Numbered from the stretch's first letter, positions 35,146-45,354 are shown. The stretch is 64,000 bases of DNA from Sphingobacterium spiritivorum (GCF_016724845.1 NZ_CP068082.1:1674001-1738000); one strand, 5' to 3'. Program-made: numbers and translations. Notes: generated by a model from the letters alone, not told the origin.

Positions 35146-36402
35146 TTAATCTAAATTTAAGTCTTTAATTTTTCTATAGAGTGTCCGCTCTGAAATACCC
35201 AATTCCTGAGCAGCAGCTTTACGCTTACCTTTATGCTTTTTCAACGCTTTCTTGATCAGGTCGGACTCTTTTTCTGTCAATGAAAGAGATTCTTCCACTT
35301 CTTCCACATCCTGTGTTTCATACGAATTGAAGTCAACATTAGGCGAATGAGCCGGACGCGCATTGTGTATCGTCCATGAGGATTCGGATTGCTCAGCCAG
35401 CATGGATGATGCAGGCTGCACTTCCTGATACAATTGATTGATGTAAGGCGAATTTTGATCAAAAGTACTTGGATTAACTCCTTTCTGAATTAATTCGACC
35501 ACAAGCTTCTTCAGATCGACCATATCTTTTTTCATATCGAACAATACCTTATACAAGATATCGCGTTCTGAAAAGTCATCTTTTGGTGCATTTTGAGGCA
35601 CGAAAACCGGCAAATTTGAATGCTCTGCAGGAAGATAATTCTGAAGGATAGCCGCATTTACAATACGTTCTTTTTCCAAAACCGCAATCTGTTCAGCAAT
35701 ATTCTTTAGCTGACGCACATTCCCCGGCCAACTGTAGTTCATGAGCGACTGCTGCGCATCATCTGTAAGTTGTACACCCGGACTGCGGTACTTATCAGCA
35801 AAATCAACGACAAACTTTCTAAAAAGCAGATTAATATCTTCTTTACGCTCCCGCAATGCGGGAATGCGCAATGGAACGGTATTCAAACGATAGTACAGGT
35901 CTTCTCTGAATTTACCTTTTTTTACGGCTTCAAACATATCCACATTTGTAGCAGCCACTACACGCACATTTGTTTTCTGAACTTTTGAAGATCCGACACG
36001 GATGTATTCTCCGGTCTCCAGAACTCTCAGCAAACGCGCCTGAGTACCTAAAGGTAATTCGCCCACTTCATCCAAAAAGATGGTACCTCCGTCTACGACT
36101 TCAAAATATCCTTTACGTGCTTCATGTGCTCCTGTGAAAGATCCTTTCTCATGGCCAAAAAGCTCTGAATCAATTGTCCCTTCGGGGATAGCTCCACAGT
36201 TGACGGCAATAAAGGGGCCGTGTTTACGGGAACTTAACTGATGTATGATGTGTGAAAATACTTCCTTACCACTACCACTCTCTCCCTGAATCAATACGGA
36301 AATATCTGTGGGAGCGACCTGTCTGGCCACATCGATTGCTCTGTTGAGTAAAGGAGAGTTGCCAATTATACCAAATCTGTTTTTTATATCTTGATTATCC
36401 AC
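35146..36402 (-). CDS. Sigma-54-dependent transcription activator, no receiver
   Basis: 418 residues. It starts almost directly with the AAA+ domain: Walker A GESGSGKE, the sigma-54 contact loop GSFTGA (family GAFTGA), Walker B GGTIFLDEVGELPLG, and the arginine-finger region ALRERKEDINLLF. A linker of about 90 residues leads to a C-terminal Fis-type HTH (KKHKGKRKAAAQELGISERT). There is no regulatory N-terminal domain. The start is a GTG at 36402; no ATG fits. Members in this genomic place are common in Bacteroidota; the inducing signal is unknown. Confidence 0.93.
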   Translation of the reverse strand: MDNQDIKNRFGIIGNSPLLNRAIDVARQVAPTDISVLIQGESGSGKEVFSHIIHQLSSRKHGPFIAVNCGAIPEGTIDSELFGHEKGSFTGAHEARKGYFEVVDGGTIFLDEVGELPLGTQARLLRVLETGEYIRVGSSKVQKTNVRVVAATNVDMFEAVKKGKFREDLYYRLNTVPLRIPALRERKEDINLLFRKFVVDFADKYRSPGVQLTDDAQQSLMNYSWPGNVRQLKNIAEQIAVLEKERIVNAAILQNYLPAEHSNLPVFVPQNAPKDDFSERDILYKVLFDMKKDMVDLKKLVVELIQKGVNPSTFDQNSPYINQLYQEVQPASSMLAEQSESSWTIHNARPAHSPNVDFNSYETQDVEEVEESLSLTEKESDLIKKALKKHKGKRKAAAQELGISERTLYRKIKDLNLD

Positions 36403-36444
36403 AGTTTTATTTCTTTAAGAAATTTGAAGATTAATTTTGTTTCG

Positions 36445-37881
36445 TTACTCTACGATACGACCAAGTAAAGTAGCTGAAGTACAAGACTCTCCAATTACAT
36501 TTACATAATCTCCGACTTTATAACGATTATCTACAGGGAATACGACCATTGCATTCTGATCATTTCGTCCGGCAAAGTCTTGATCTGATCTTTTGGAATA
36601 TCCTTCAATCAGTATTTTATGCACTTTACCTACAAAATTCTGAATGCGGTAATGACTGTGTAAACGCTGTTTAGCTACAACTTCTGTCAAACGACGTTTT
36701 TTGATTTCCTCCGGAATATCATCTTCATAACGTTTGGCCGCCAGTGTGCCCGGTCTTTCTGAATATGCAAACATATATGCATAGTCGTATTTGACATAGT
36801 CCATCATGGAAAGTGTTTCCTGATGTTCTTCTTCTGTCTCTGTACAGAATCCTGTGATAACGTCTGTAGAAATACCACATTCCGGCAGAATACGACGAAT
36901 CGCATCAACACGATCAATATACCAGGCTCTGTCATATGTACGGTTCATCAACTCCAACACTCTGGAATTACCGGACTGTACAGGAAGGTGTATATAATTG
37001 CAGATATTTTCATATCTGGCCATGGTATGTAATACTTCGTCTGTAATATCTTTAGGATGGGAGGTCGAAAACCGAACGCGCAACAGTGGGCTTACATCCG
37101 CTACTTTGGCCAGTAGCTGAGCAAAATTAACAGGTTCAGCCGGAGATTCTCCTTCGGCTACCGGAGCAGTAAATTTATAGGAGTCTACATTCTGCCCCAA
37201 TAAAGTGACTTCTCTGTATCCGGCATTGAACAGGTCCTGTGCTTCTTTAATAATGGAATCAACATCTCTGCTACGCTCACGACCACGCGTAAACGGTACG
37301 ACACAGAAAGAACACATATTGTCACAGCCTCTCATAATAGAAATAAAAGCTGTAATTCCATTGGTATTCAGACGTACCGGATTAATATCTGCATAGGTCT
37401 CTTCTCTGGAAAGCAATACATTGACAGCTTTTGCTCCGTCATCGACCTGTTCGATCAGATTGGGAAGGTCACGGTATGCATCCGGTCCTACTACGACATC
37501 GACCAGTTTTTCTTCTTCTAAGAACTTAGATTTCAAACGTTCAGCCATACAGCCCAATACGCCTACGATCATGCCCGGATTTTTGGATTTTGCAAATTCA
37601 AACTCCTTCAGACGATTACGCACGCGGGTTTCGGCATTTTCACGGATAGAACAGGTGTTGATAAATACGACATCAGCTTCATTGAAGTCTTTAGTCGTCT
37701 CAAAACCCTTATCCATTAAAATAGAAGCTACGATTTCACTGTCAGAAAAGTTCATCTGACAGCCATAACTCTCGATATAAAGTTTTCTTCCGTTACTATT
37801 TTCTGCGCTTGCCTCCAACTGCAAAGCCTCTCCCTGACGGGATTCGTCATGCTCTTTAGTGCTATGTGATAAATCTATCAT
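36445..37881 (-). CDS. miaB: tRNA-2-methylthio-N6-dimethylallyladenosine synthase
   Basis: 478 residues from the ATG at 37881. A radical-SAM methylthiotransferase: N-terminal UPF0004 domain with Cys residues in [19 protein letters not shown] and [10 protein letters not shown], the radical SAM motif [14 protein letters not shown] (CxxxCxxC), and a C-terminal TRAM domain (about 410-478). It adds the methylthio group to i6A37 in tRNAs reading UNN codons. Length and motifs are complete. It precedes the sigma-54 activator gene by 42 bases. Confidence 0.97.
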   Translation of the reverse strand: MIDLSHSTKEHDESRQGEALQLEASAENSNGRKLYIESYGCQMNFSDSEIVASILMDKGFETTKDFNEADVVFINTCSIRENAETRVRNRLKEFEFAKSKNPGMIVGVLGCMAERLKSKFLEEEKLVDVVVGPDAYRDLPNLIEQVDDGAKAVNVLLSREETYADINPVRLNTNGITAFISIMRGCDNMCSFCVVPFTRGRERSRDVDSIIKEAQDLFNAGYREVTLLGQNVDSYKFTAPVAEGESPAEPVNFAQLLAKVADVSPLLRVRFSTSHPKDITDEVLHTMARYENICNYIHLPVQSGNSRVLELMNRTYDRAWYIDRVDAIRRILPECGISTDVITGFCTETEEEHQETLSMMDYVKYDYAYMFAYSERPGTLAAKRYEDDIPEEIKKRRLTEVVAKQRLHSHYRIQNFVGKVHKILIEGYSKRSDQDFAGRNDQNAMVVFPVDNRYKVGDYVNVIGESCTSATLLGRIVE

Positions 37882-37900
37882 TGTCAAAATTCAAAGAATA

Positions 37901-37908
37901 CAAAGTTA
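37901..37908 (-). promoter_or_regulatory. -7 element of miaB
   Basis: TAACTTTG on the minus strand, a full TAnnTTTG match, 19 bases before the ATG. No TTG at the correct distance was found. Confidence 0.45.
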
Positions 37909-37983
37909 GGAATAAAAAATCACAAAACGTGACATATTGGCAGGATAAACAAGCTTTGACTAAAATTTAACATTCCAAAAAGA

Positions 37984-38012
37984 AAGGGCATTATCCTCGC
38001 GACAATGCCCTT
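37984..38012 (-). terminator. Terminator of the OmpA-type lipoprotein gene
   Basis: AAGGGCATT (37984-37992) pairs with AATGCCCTT (38004-38012), followed on the minus strand by a T-rich stretch (complement of 37976-37985). Confidence 0.7.
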
Positions 38013-38037
38013 CCGGTAAAAGTTTAAAAAGTACTAT

Positions 38038-38724
38038 TTATTTTGTTGCATTAATAGCCTCTTGTTTCATTTTATCGCCTGCTACGATAACAATCTCTAC
38101 ACGACGATTTTCAGCACGACCAGCATCTGTATCATTACTTGCCAATGGCTCAGAGTAGTTCTTACCTTCTGTATTGATACGACCACCGTTCAATCCCTGT
38201 GAAACGGCATATGTTTTTACTGCTGCTGCACGAGCTTCAGAAACTTTCTGATTAGCCGCTAATGAACCAACGTTATCTGTATGACCGATAACCAAAATTT
38301 TGGTATCAGGTTCTTTATTCAATGTTGCAACTAATTTGCTGATGTTTGTTTTTGCTGAAGCTTTCAGATCAGATTTGTTAAAATCAAATAAAATACCTTC
38401 ATCGAATTTAACGATAATACCTTCATCAGATTTGATTACTTCCGCACCAGCTACTGTATTTTCGATTTCAGCAGCCTGCTTATCCATTTTTTTACCGATC
38501 AATGCACCTGCTGCACCACCGATTACTGCACCGGCAATTGCACCTACTGCTGTATTACCAGCTTTTCCTCCGATAAGCGCTCCCAGGGCACCACCACCTG
38601 CAGTACCGATAGCGGCACCTTTAGTTGTACTGTTCATGTTCTGAATAGTAGAACAACTTCCAAATAACATTGCAGAGGTAGCTAATGTCAAACCAAAAAC
38701 AGCTATTTTCTTATTTACTTTCAT
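38038..38724 (-). CDS. OmpA-family lipoprotein with glycine zipper
   Basis: 228 residues from the ATG at 38724; another ATG two codons upstream (38730) is also possible. Lipobox LFGSC (Cys at 24) is followed by a glycine-zipper segment (ALGALIGGKAGNTAVGAIAG and GGAAGALIGKKM) that probably inserts in the outer membrane, then a C-terminal OmpA domain with ILFDFNKSDL, LVIGHTDNVG and GRAENRRVEI that binds peptidoglycan. It links outer membrane and cell wall. It is a single-gene unit with its own terminator. Confidence 0.93.
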   Translation of the reverse strand: MKVNKKIAVFGLTLATSAMLFGSCSTIQNMNSTTKGAAIGTAGGGALGALIGGKAGNTAVGAIAGAVIGGAAGALIGKKMDKQAAEIENTVAGAEVIKSDEGIIVKFDEGILFDFNKSDLKASAKTNISKLVATLNKEPDTKILVIGHTDNVGSLAANQKVSEARAAAVKTYAVSQGLNGGRINTEGKNYSEPLASNDTDAGRAENRRVEIVIVAGDKMKQEAINATK

Positions 38725-38814
38725 AATCATATTTTTTACTAATTCCAATCCTGTGTGTTGTGTATATTATCAAAACAAAGCATATGCCAAAATCGCTCTG
38801 AAATATACCAGTAA

Positions 38815-38852
38815 TCAAAAAAACCTTGTTAAATCTATGATCAACAAGGTTT
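38815..38852 (-). terminator. Terminator of the gene at 38867
   Basis: AAACCTTGTT (38821-38830) and AACAAGGTTT (38843-38852) pair perfectly around a 12-base loop; on the minus strand the stem is followed by a T run. Confidence 0.75.
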
Positions 38853-38866
38853 TCATTCTATTTTTT

Positions 38867-39631
38867 TTATTTCTCCTGTGGAGGAATTGCTAATCTCGGA
38901 AGTCGCTCGGGCTTCGGCCGTCCATCTTTTTCGAACTTTTCGAACGATTTTTTGACATAATTCATAATATCATACTGTCCCCAGTGTTGCACCATATCGG
39001 GAGACGGCCGGTATATAGACATAAAAGATTCCAGATCTTCTCCCTGCAGGGCAGTAATATTGGTGACTGTAGACCGGGTAAAAACTCTGTCGACTTTGGC
39101 TTCTTCGATCTCCCTGTCCATATATCCCTGAAAACGTTTTGCATTTTTTGCTTCACGGCCAAAAAGATTATACAGCGCTGTAGCGGGACTTGCAAGATAG
39201 GTCATCGTCTTATTCTTCCCTCCGTTATAAATACCTTTCTTCTCATAATCGCGCATGATATTATTCATTTCCGCTTCCTTGGTCATACGTTCGACGACAA
39301 CTGTCTCCAGCTTGATCCCGGCCTGCATATCTATCAGAATATCATCTTTGCTATACAGAATTGTCTTCACCGGTCCATATCCGATTTTTGAGAAGTATAA
39401 ACTATCTCCAACAGATGCATCTATATTAAAGACTCCAAAATTATTTGTAATACCCACTCTTCGGGTACGCAGATTGGTAACATTAACATCTGAGAGTCTG
39501 GTACCGGTTCCTTTCTCCATAACCAAACCGCTAACCTGACTCATGGTCTGGGAATGAGATGCCTGGATATTGAATCCAAAGAAAAGAATCAACAGATAAA
39601 ATCCAAACTTATACTTTGTTAACTTATACAT
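38867..39631 (-). CDS. Secreted protein with carboxypeptidase-regulatory-like domain
   Basis: 254 residues from the ATG at 39631. Signal peptide (MYKLTKYKFGFYLLILFFGF, cleaved near ASHSQ), then a beta-sandwich (VSGLVMEKGTGTRLSDVNVT and TNNFGVFNIDASVGDSLYFS) up to about residue 120, then a helical, basic part that ends in KPERLPRLAIPPQEK. Proteins of this build are widespread in Bacteroidota and are not full TonB receptors; the function is unknown. Confidence 0.78.
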   Translation of the reverse strand: MYKLTKYKFGFYLLILFFGFNIQASHSQTMSQVSGLVMEKGTGTRLSDVNVTNLRTRRVGITNNFGVFNIDASVGDSLYFSKIGYGPVKTILYSKDDILIDMQAGIKLETVVVERMTKEAEMNNIMRDYEKKGIYNGGKNKTMTYLASPATALYNLFGREAKNAKRFQGYMDREIEEAKVDRVFTRSTVTNITALQGEDLESFMSIYRPSPDMVQHWGQYDIMNYVKKSFEKFEKDGRPKPERLPRLAIPPQEK

Positions 39632-39697
39632 ACAGGCTAAAAGTAACAATACTTTAATAAATCAAAATGTTAAAAATACCTAAAAGAATATAACGGA

Positions 39698-40093
39698 TTA
39701 TTTGTACGGATAGAATACAAAATTCGCTCCTTCCGGCACAATTACAAACAGACACATATAGTCTTCCGGTTTTTTGTAGGTACGCTCAAAATAAGCTTTC
39801 CGATCTTCTTTTATCAACCCTCTTTCTACAAATTCTTCAAGAGAAGAGGCATTTATACTCCATTTGGTATCCAGATCAGTCTTATCTAAGATCACCTCTC
39901 CCACACTCACCTGATGCTGATGCGCTACAAAAATAGGGAACAGGGTATATCCTTCGGACAGCATTTCTGTAGCCACTTCTTTGATTGATTCTGCATAAAA
40001 ATCAAGATCTACTTTCAGACTGTCCAAAGGACTTTTCTGTTCTTTCTGTCCGTCTCCTCCGGCTTGATTTTTCAATAATTGTTCCAAATCCAT
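39698..40093 (-). CDS. Conserved protein downstream of rlmD
   Basis: 131 residues, cytoplasmic, no known domain. It begins MDLEQLLKNQAGGDGQKEQK and contains YTLFPIFVAHQHQVSVGEVI and ends CLFVIVPEGANFVFYPYK. Its start lies 4 bases after the rlmD stop, so the two genes are coupled. The even composition and lack of low complexity suggest a real, conserved small protein; I know no function for it. Confidence 0.72.
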   Translation of the reverse strand: MDLEQLLKNQAGGDGQKEQKSPLDSLKVDLDFYAESIKEVATEMLSEGYTLFPIFVAHQHQVSVGEVILDKTDLDTKWSINASSLEEFVERGLIKEDRKAYFERTYKKPEDYMCLFVIVPEGANFVFYPYK

Positions 40094-40097
40094 ACGC

Positions 40098-41507
40098 TTA
40101 CCTTTTCAATTTTAATAGCACCACATTTTCAACGTGTTGCGTGTGCGGAAACATATCAACAGGCTTGATACGATCCACCGTATATTTTTCATTCAATAAT
40201 GCAAGATCACGTGCCTGTGTAGCAGCGTTACAGCTTACATATACAATTTTGTCTGCTTCCATTTCCAGCAATCGTTGTACCACATCTCCATGCATGCCTG
40301 CACGCGGAGGATCTGTAATGACAACATCCGGTTTTCCGTGCTCGGCTATAAAATCTGCTGTGAGCACATCTTTCATATCGCCGGCATAGAATTTTGTATT
40401 GCCGATCTGATTGATAGCGGAATTGATTTTAGCATCTTCAATAGCTGTAGGTACATATTCGACACCGATCACTTCGCGTGCCGTTTTGGCAACGAAGTTG
40501 GCAATAGTACCTGCACCTGTATAAAGATCATACACTAACTCATCTCCTGTCAATCCTGCAAATTCTCTTGTAATCTTATACAATTCGTATGCCTGAAGTG
40601 AATTTGTCTGATAAAATGACTTTGGTCCGATTTTATATTTTAATCCTTCCATCTCTTCATAGATAAAATCTCTTCCTTTGAAGATGTGAATATCCTGATC
40701 GAAGATGGTATCATTTTTTTTCTGATTGATGATATACAGCAAAGAATCAATATCCGGAAAACTACTGTTTATATCATTCATCAGTAAATCTACCTGTCCT
40801 TCTTCCGGATAGGCAAATACAACAATCACCATCAATTCTCCTGTAGAAGCCGTACGTATAATAAGATTACGCAATGCTCCGGCGTGTTCGCGGAGGTCAT
40901 AAAAAGAAATCTGATGCTTTATCGCAAATGCACGTATATGATTACGGATAGCATTGGAAGGATCCTGCTGTAAATAACAATGATCTATATCGAGAATTTT
41001 GTCAAAACGTCCGGGAACATGAAATCCCAGTGCATTCATTTCCAGTCCCTCATTAGCATCATCTACAGAAGTCAGCCATCTTTTATTTGAGAATGTATAT
41101 TCCAGTTTATTCCGGTAATACTCGGTCTCTCCGGATCCCAAAATAGGCTCCATAAGCGAAGTATCTACCTTACCTATTCGTGCAAGTACATTATCAACAG
41201 TCTGTTGTTTAAATTTCAACTGGCCATTATAATCCATATGCTGCCACTTGCAACCACCACATACTCCGAAGTGTTCACAAAAGGGATCTATGCGGTATTC
41301 GGAAGCCTTCTTAAGTGCTGCGACTTTCGCTTCAGCGAAATTTTTCTTTTTCTTGATCAATTCCACATCTACTACATCACCGGGTATGGCCTTATCAATA
41401 AACAACACTAATTCATCGGTTTTACCTACCCCTTTTCCCTCTTCAGCGATATCAATAACAGCAATATCCGAAATAAACTTTTTCTCTTGTGGAATTCTTC
41501 TTCTCAT
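40098..41507 (-). CDS. rlmD: 23S rRNA m5U1939 methyltransferase (RlmD type)
   Basis: 469 residues. An N-terminal TRAM domain (about 8-65) precedes the Fe-S cysteines Cys77, Cys83 and Cys86 in CEHFGVCGGCKWQHMD, then the SAM domain with LVYDLYTGAGTIANFVAK, PDVVITDPPRAGMH and the catalytic-Cys motif VYVSCNAATQARDL. The family methylates C5 of uracil in 23S rRNA or tRNA; which of the RlmD, RlmCD or TrmA sites is used cannot be told from sequence alone. CAAAAATA at 41516-41523 reads as a TAnnTTTG-type element on the minus strand. Confidence 0.9.
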   Translation of the reverse strand: MRRRIPQEKKFISDIAVIDIAEEGKGVGKTDELVLFIDKAIPGDVVDVELIKKKKNFAEAKVAALKKASEYRIDPFCEHFGVCGGCKWQHMDYNGQLKFKQQTVDNVLARIGKVDTSLMEPILGSGETEYYRNKLEYTFSNKRWLTSVDDANEGLEMNALGFHVPGRFDKILDIDHCYLQQDPSNAIRNHIRAFAIKHQISFYDLREHAGALRNLIIRTASTGELMVIVVFAYPEEGQVDLLMNDINSSFPDIDSLLYIINQKKNDTIFDQDIHIFKGRDFIYEEMEGLKYKIGPKSFYQTNSLQAYELYKITREFAGLTGDELVYDLYTGAGTIANFVAKTAREVIGVEYVPTAIEDAKINSAINQIGNTKFYAGDMKDVLTADFIAEHGKPDVVITDPPRAGMHGDVVQRLLEMEADKIVYVSCNAATQARDLALLNEKYTVDRIKPVDMFPHTQHVENVVLLKLKR

Positions 41508-41576
41508 GATAGGCGCAAAAATACAGTTTTTACCGGAAATAATCAGACCTTCAATGCGATCATAACTGGAAGCAGA

Positions 41577-42152
41577 TTAGATCAATGCTGCCTGTACAAG
41601 ATATGGGAGTATTTCTTTTTGGAAAGAAATAAAATTTTTGCGAACGTCAGCATCAGATACCGCCGTGAAAGCAAATGAAAAAACGACGTTTTTACTGGTC
41701 TTGATAAGGAAGGTTAGCTTTTCTTCAGGAACTTCGCTGGCGATAGCCTCATTCTGTATAAATGAGCTCAACAGTAAAAATTCCAGATCTTCAGACAGGG
41801 TTTTTAGATATTCCTGTGCGTTGGCAGATTCCCGTATAAATTCCCATCCGACAAACTCATTACATACGGTATACGTCAGACGACTGACACGCAGAATGGT
41901 ATTGGCCAGAAAAGTGGAAAGATCTTTTTGATTTACATTTTTATCAAGAATGTCCTTAACATTTTCACGGATATAATCCATCAGGATCGCATGGAGAATA
42001 AGCTCCTTGCTGATAAAATATTTATAGACGGTGGCTTTGGAAACATTGGCCATTTTTGCCAGTTCGTTGACACTGGTCTTGTTGTAGCCGTATCGTCTGA
42101 ACAGCTCTCTGGCAGCCTTTTTTATGGATGTAACTATTTTTTCAGGCTCCAT
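41577..42152 (-). CDS. TetR-family transcription regulator
   Basis: 191 residues. The N-terminal HTH covers residues 8-55 (ELFRRYGYNKTSVNELAKMA, then VSKATVYKYFISKELILHAI). The C-terminal ligand-binding region is unlike any subgroup I recognise. It overlaps no neighbour; the lipoprotein gene ends 6 bases before its start on the same strand, so it may share that promoter. Targets are unknown, possibly itself. Confidence 0.92.
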   Translation of the reverse strand: MEPEKIVTSIKKAARELFRRYGYNKTSVNELAKMANVSKATVYKYFISKELILHAILMDYIRENVKDILDKNVNQKDLSTFLANTILRVSRLTYTVCNEFVGWEFIRESANAQEYLKTLSEDLEFLLLSSFIQNEAIASEVPEEKLTFLIKTSKNVVFSFAFTAVSDADVRKNFISFQKEILPYLVQAALI

Positions 42153-42158
42153 TATATA

Positions 42159-42575
42159 TCAATTTTGGATAATATAGGTCTCACCTTGCTTCATCACATA
42201 ATAGGGCTTCAGCGGACATTCTGCAATATCCAGCGGCGATCCATCCAGCAAGAGCCATTTAGCACCACTCACCGGATCTTTTGCAACATTTGGGTTTTCA
42301 TCCAGCACCACCTTGTTTCGCTGTTCCGGATTGACTGTGCTGCATCGGTCATAAGCAATAAAGGTATTATTGCCCGTATTGTATACAATAACACCTGCAA
42401 CACCGATTCCATTAATCACATCTGCTCCTCCCGCAGCAAACAGCTTAGGATTGCTTGACTGACTGAATCTATAGTGCACACTCACACTTGGTACAACATT
42501 ACAACCTCCCTTAGAACAGGAGTATACTAATAAAGTAATACATGCAACTATACCAAGTCTGAGCAATGCTTTCAT
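42159..42575 (-). CDS. Lipoprotein with Rieske-like fold lacking the histidines
   Basis: 138 residues. Lipobox VYSC (Cys20), then a domain that follows the layout of Bacteroidota Rieske-type lipoproteins: GVAGVIVYNTGNNTFIAYDR, CSTVN where a CxH motif is expected, a short insertion, and GSPLDIAECPLKPYYV at the end. Both Cys-x-His ligand pairs seen in true Rieske proteins are missing their His, so a [2Fe-2S] centre is unlikely. The fold assignment is by eye. It lies between pheS and the TetR gene with almost no spacing. Confidence 0.55.
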   Translation of the reverse strand: MKALLRLGIVACITLLVYSCSKGGCNVVPSVSVHYRFSQSSNPKLFAAGGADVINGIGVAGVIVYNTGNNTFIAYDRCSTVNPEQRNKVVLDENPNVAKDPVSGAKWLLLDGSPLDIAECPLKPYYVMKQGETYIIQN

Positions 42576-43616
42576 TTATATAATTTCTGTTTGGAACTGA
42601 TTCAGAAAACGAACATCATTTTCAGAGAACAGACGTAAATCTCTGATTTCATATTTCAGATTTGTGATGCGTTCTATACCCATGCCAAATGCAAACCCGG
42701 AATACTTAGTACTATCTATACCACAGTTTTCCAACACATTAGGATCAACCATACCACAACCCAGGATTTCTACCCAGCCGGAATATTTACATAACTGGCA
42801 ACCGGCACCTTTACAAATGGTGCATGAAATATCCATCTCGGCCGACGGTTCTGTGAATGGAAAATAAGACGGTCTGAACCGTACTTTTGTACCTTCTCCG
42901 TATAGTTCCTGTACGAAATGATACAGGGTCTGCTTAAGATCTGCAAATGATACATTCTCATCGACATACAGTCCTTCTACCTGATGAAAAAAGCAATGTG
43001 CACGTGCAGATATAGCTTCATTACGATATACTCGTCCCGGCATAATAGCTCTGAACGGTGGCTGACCAGCCTCCATCAGACGCACCTGTACAGAAGAGGT
43101 GTGCGTACGAAGAGCAATATCATTACCATCTTGTTTTTTGATAAAAAAAGTGTCCTGCATATCCCTTGCCGGATGTTCGGGCGGGAAGTTCAGTGCAGAG
43201 AAATTGTGCCAGTCGTCTTCGATCTCCGGCCCTTCTGCAACGATAAAACCCAGCTTCTTGAAGATTTCAACAATTTCTTTTCTAACCAGAGATAAGGGAT
43301 GACGGGCACCTAACGTAAAGCCATCGCCCGGAAGGGTAAGATCTCCTTCAGCTTTAGCCTGACTTACTTTTCCTGTGGAACCAAATTGTTCCTGTGCCTG
43401 CTGATATTTACCTTCAGCCAGTTGTTTGAAATCATTTAGTACTTTACCTAAAACACGCTTTTCATCAGCAGGAGCGGCCTTAAATTCTTCAAATAAACTC
43501 TTGACTATTCCTTTGGAAACCAAAAATTTCAATCTGAAATTTTCTACATCAGCTGAAGTCTGCGGATTGAACTGCTCGATCTCTTCAGTATACTGCTTTA
43601 TTTTATCTTGCAACAT
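42576..43616 (-). CDS. pheS: Phenylalanyl-tRNA synthetase alpha subunit
   Basis: 346 residues from the ATG at 43616 ([16 protein letters not shown]); the upstream extension lacks family similarity. Class II synthetase: coiled-coil N-terminus, motif 1 ([19 protein letters not shown]), motif 2 ([20 protein letters not shown]), motif 3 ([16 protein letters not shown]). It pairs with PheT to charge tRNA-Phe; pheT is not adjacent. A Cys-rich segment [13 protein letters not shown] near 270-283 is typical of Bacteroidota PheS and may bind zinc. TATCTTTG (complement of 43622-43629) ends 5 bases before the start. Confidence 0.97.
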   Translation of the reverse strand: MLQDKIKQYTEEIEQFNPQTSADVENFRLKFLVSKGIVKSLFEEFKAAPADEKRVLGKVLNDFKQLAEGKYQQAQEQFGSTGKVSQAKAEGDLTLPGDGFTLGARHPLSLVRKEIVEIFKKLGFIVAEGPEIEDDWHNFSALNFPPEHPARDMQDTFFIKKQDGNDIALRTHTSSVQVRLMEAGQPPFRAIMPGRVYRNEAISARAHCFFHQVEGLYVDENVSFADLKQTLYHFVQELYGEGTKVRFRPSYFPFTEPSAEMDISCTICKGAGCQLCKYSGWVEILGCGMVDPNVLENCGIDSTKYSGFAFGMGIERITNLKYEIRDLRLFSENDVRFLNQFQTEII

Positions 43617-43770
43617 AAGGCCAAAGATACAGCAAAAATTAAAAAAGTTAAAATGACATCGGTATTGATTGCGCATTAGTTTTACGAATACCGACACCTG
43701 GTTGTCATATTACCCGTCTAACTGAAGATTTACACCTGATCAGGATAACGCTGTATTTTACATACAAACT

Positions 43771-43801
43771 AAAAAAGGATCCTGTTTTAGCAGAATCCTT
43801 T
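43771..43801 (-). terminator. Terminator of ssb
   Basis: AAAGGATCCTG (43774-43784) and CAGAATCCTTT (43791-43801) pair with one mismatch; the minus strand continues in T residues. Confidence 0.7.
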
Positions 43802-43827
43802 AGTAACATTATATCGTCTCTTTTCTT

Positions 43828-44280
43828 TTAAAACGGTAGTCCGTCATTGTCATCATCTAACTCTTTAAAGTCAACCTGCTGCTCTTTATTTTCTACTGCT
43901 TTATCTGCCGACGCAGCAGTGGTTCCACCCTGAGCTGGTTGTTCAAAATCAGATTTACGACCTAGTAAAGTAAAGTTCTCAGCTACTACTTCTGTAGTGT
44001 ATCTGCGAATCCCCTCCTTATCTTCATAAGTCCGCGTTCTGAGACGTCCTTCAATGTATACCAGACGCCCTTTGTTCAAATATTTGGCTGCAACATCGGC
44101 CAGGCCTCTCCACATCACGATATTGTGCCATTCTGTTTGTTCTACTTTTCGACCATCTTTGTTGAATGTTTCTGAAGTTGCTAACGGGAAACTGGCAACG
44201 CTGACGTTGCCTTCTAAGTAACGGATTTCAGGGTCCTTGCCCAAATGCCCAACCAAGATAACTTTGTTAATGCCTGACAT
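43828..44280 (-). CDS. ssb: Single-stranded DNA-binding protein
   Basis: 150 residues. The OB-fold spans 1-110 (MSGINKVILVGHLGKDPEIR, WHNIVMWRGLADVAAKYLNK, VYIEGRLRTRTYEDKEGIRR). The C-terminal tail is acidic and ends DDDNDGLPF, the tip that recruits repair and replication proteins. Located downstream of mutY with 24 bases between, a conserved pairing in this phylum. Confidence 0.97.
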   Translation of the reverse strand: MSGINKVILVGHLGKDPEIRYLEGNVSVASFPLATSETFNKDGRKVEQTEWHNIVMWRGLADVAAKYLNKGRLVYIEGRLRTRTYEDKEGIRRYTTEVVAENFTLLGRKSDFEQPAQGGTTAASADKAVENKEQQVDFKELDDDNDGLPF

Positions 44281-44304
44281 GATATAAATTTAGGTGTTTA
44301 GTAA

Positions 44305-45354
44305 TTAGCTAATGTTGGTTTCTATAAAACTAAAAATCAACTTATGTTGAGCTAATTTATTTAAATCTTTTAAGAATACATAATTCCAAGACTTTTTTTT
44401 CAACTTTAATGCTGAAGGATTATTGACTTTATAGAATTGTGCATAAATATTCTGATGACTGAGTATATGTTTGATTACATTGCCTTTTAATTCAAGGGAA
44501 AGATCTTCCGAAAAATATTCTTTTATACGCTCATCTTTCAGAATATCGAGTCCCGAAAGCGGTTCTGTCGTTTCAATCATCGGAAATTCATACAGGTTCT
44601 GCCATACATCTCCTTCACCACGTCTGGACATCATAATCTTATCATCCTCTTCTATAATAAAATAATGGAAATACCTGTTTCTGCTGCCTTTTCCTTTCTT
44701 TTTAAGGGGTAGCAGATGTACTTTATCTTCTTTCAGGGCTACGCATTCCTGATTAAAGATACAGATACCACAGGCTGGTGATTTGGGTTTGCATTGCATA
44801 GCTCCGAAATCCATAATAGCCTGGTTATACCGCGCAGGATCATCTGCATCCAGCATTTCATTTGCCAGTTCGGTAAAAACCTTCTTTCCTGCCGGAGTAT
44901 TGATTTCGACTTCTACTCCAAAATACCGGGATAATACACGGAAAACATTCCCATCCAGTACTGCTTTAGCCTGATTTGCGGAAATGGATGAAATTGCTGC
45001 TGCAGTATATTCTCCTACTCCGGGAAGCTTAATAACCTCATCATACGCTGTTGGAAAAATTCCTGCGAAATCAGAAACAACCATTCGCGCAGCCTTATGC
45101 ATATTTCGTCCCCGGGAATAATACCCCAGACCTTGCCACAGGTTGAGTATATGATCCTCATCTGCGGAAGCGAAATCCTGAACAGTGGGATACTGCTCTG
45201 AAAACCGCATAAAATAAGGCATTCCCTGCTCTACACGGGTTTGTTGTAAAATAATCTCAGATAACCAGATGATATAAGGATCCTGTGTATGTCGCCAGGG
45301 CAAATCACGTCCATGCTGATCATACCAGGCAATTAATCTTTTTGAGAAGGACAT
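44305..45354 (-). CDS. mutY: A/G-specific adenine glycosylase
   Basis: 349 residues from the ATG at 45354. Helix-hairpin-helix glycosylase removing adenine mispaired with 8-oxoguanine. Seen: WRHTQDPYIIWLSEIILQQT with the catalytic Glu, LPGVGEYTAAAISSI with the HhH motif, the 4Fe-4S cysteines in CKPKSPACGICIFNQEC, and a C-terminal NUDIX-like 8-oxoG recognition domain (about 225-345). Full length. Confidence 0.96.
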   Translation of the reverse strand: MSFSKRLIAWYDQHGRDLPWRHTQDPYIIWLSEIILQQTRVEQGMPYFMRFSEQYPTVQDFASADEDHILNLWQGLGYYSRGRNMHKAARMVVSDFAGIFPTAYDEVIKLPGVGEYTAAAISSISANQAKAVLDGNVFRVLSRYFGVEVEINTPAGKKVFTELANEMLDADDPARYNQAIMDFGAMQCKPKSPACGICIFNQECVALKEDKVHLLPLKKKGKGSRNRYFHYFIIEEDDKIMMSRRGEGDVWQNLYEFPMIETTEPLSGLDILKDERIKEYFSEDLSLELKGNVIKHILSHQNIYAQFYKVNNPSALKLKKKSWNYVFLKDLNKLAQHKLIFSFIETNIS

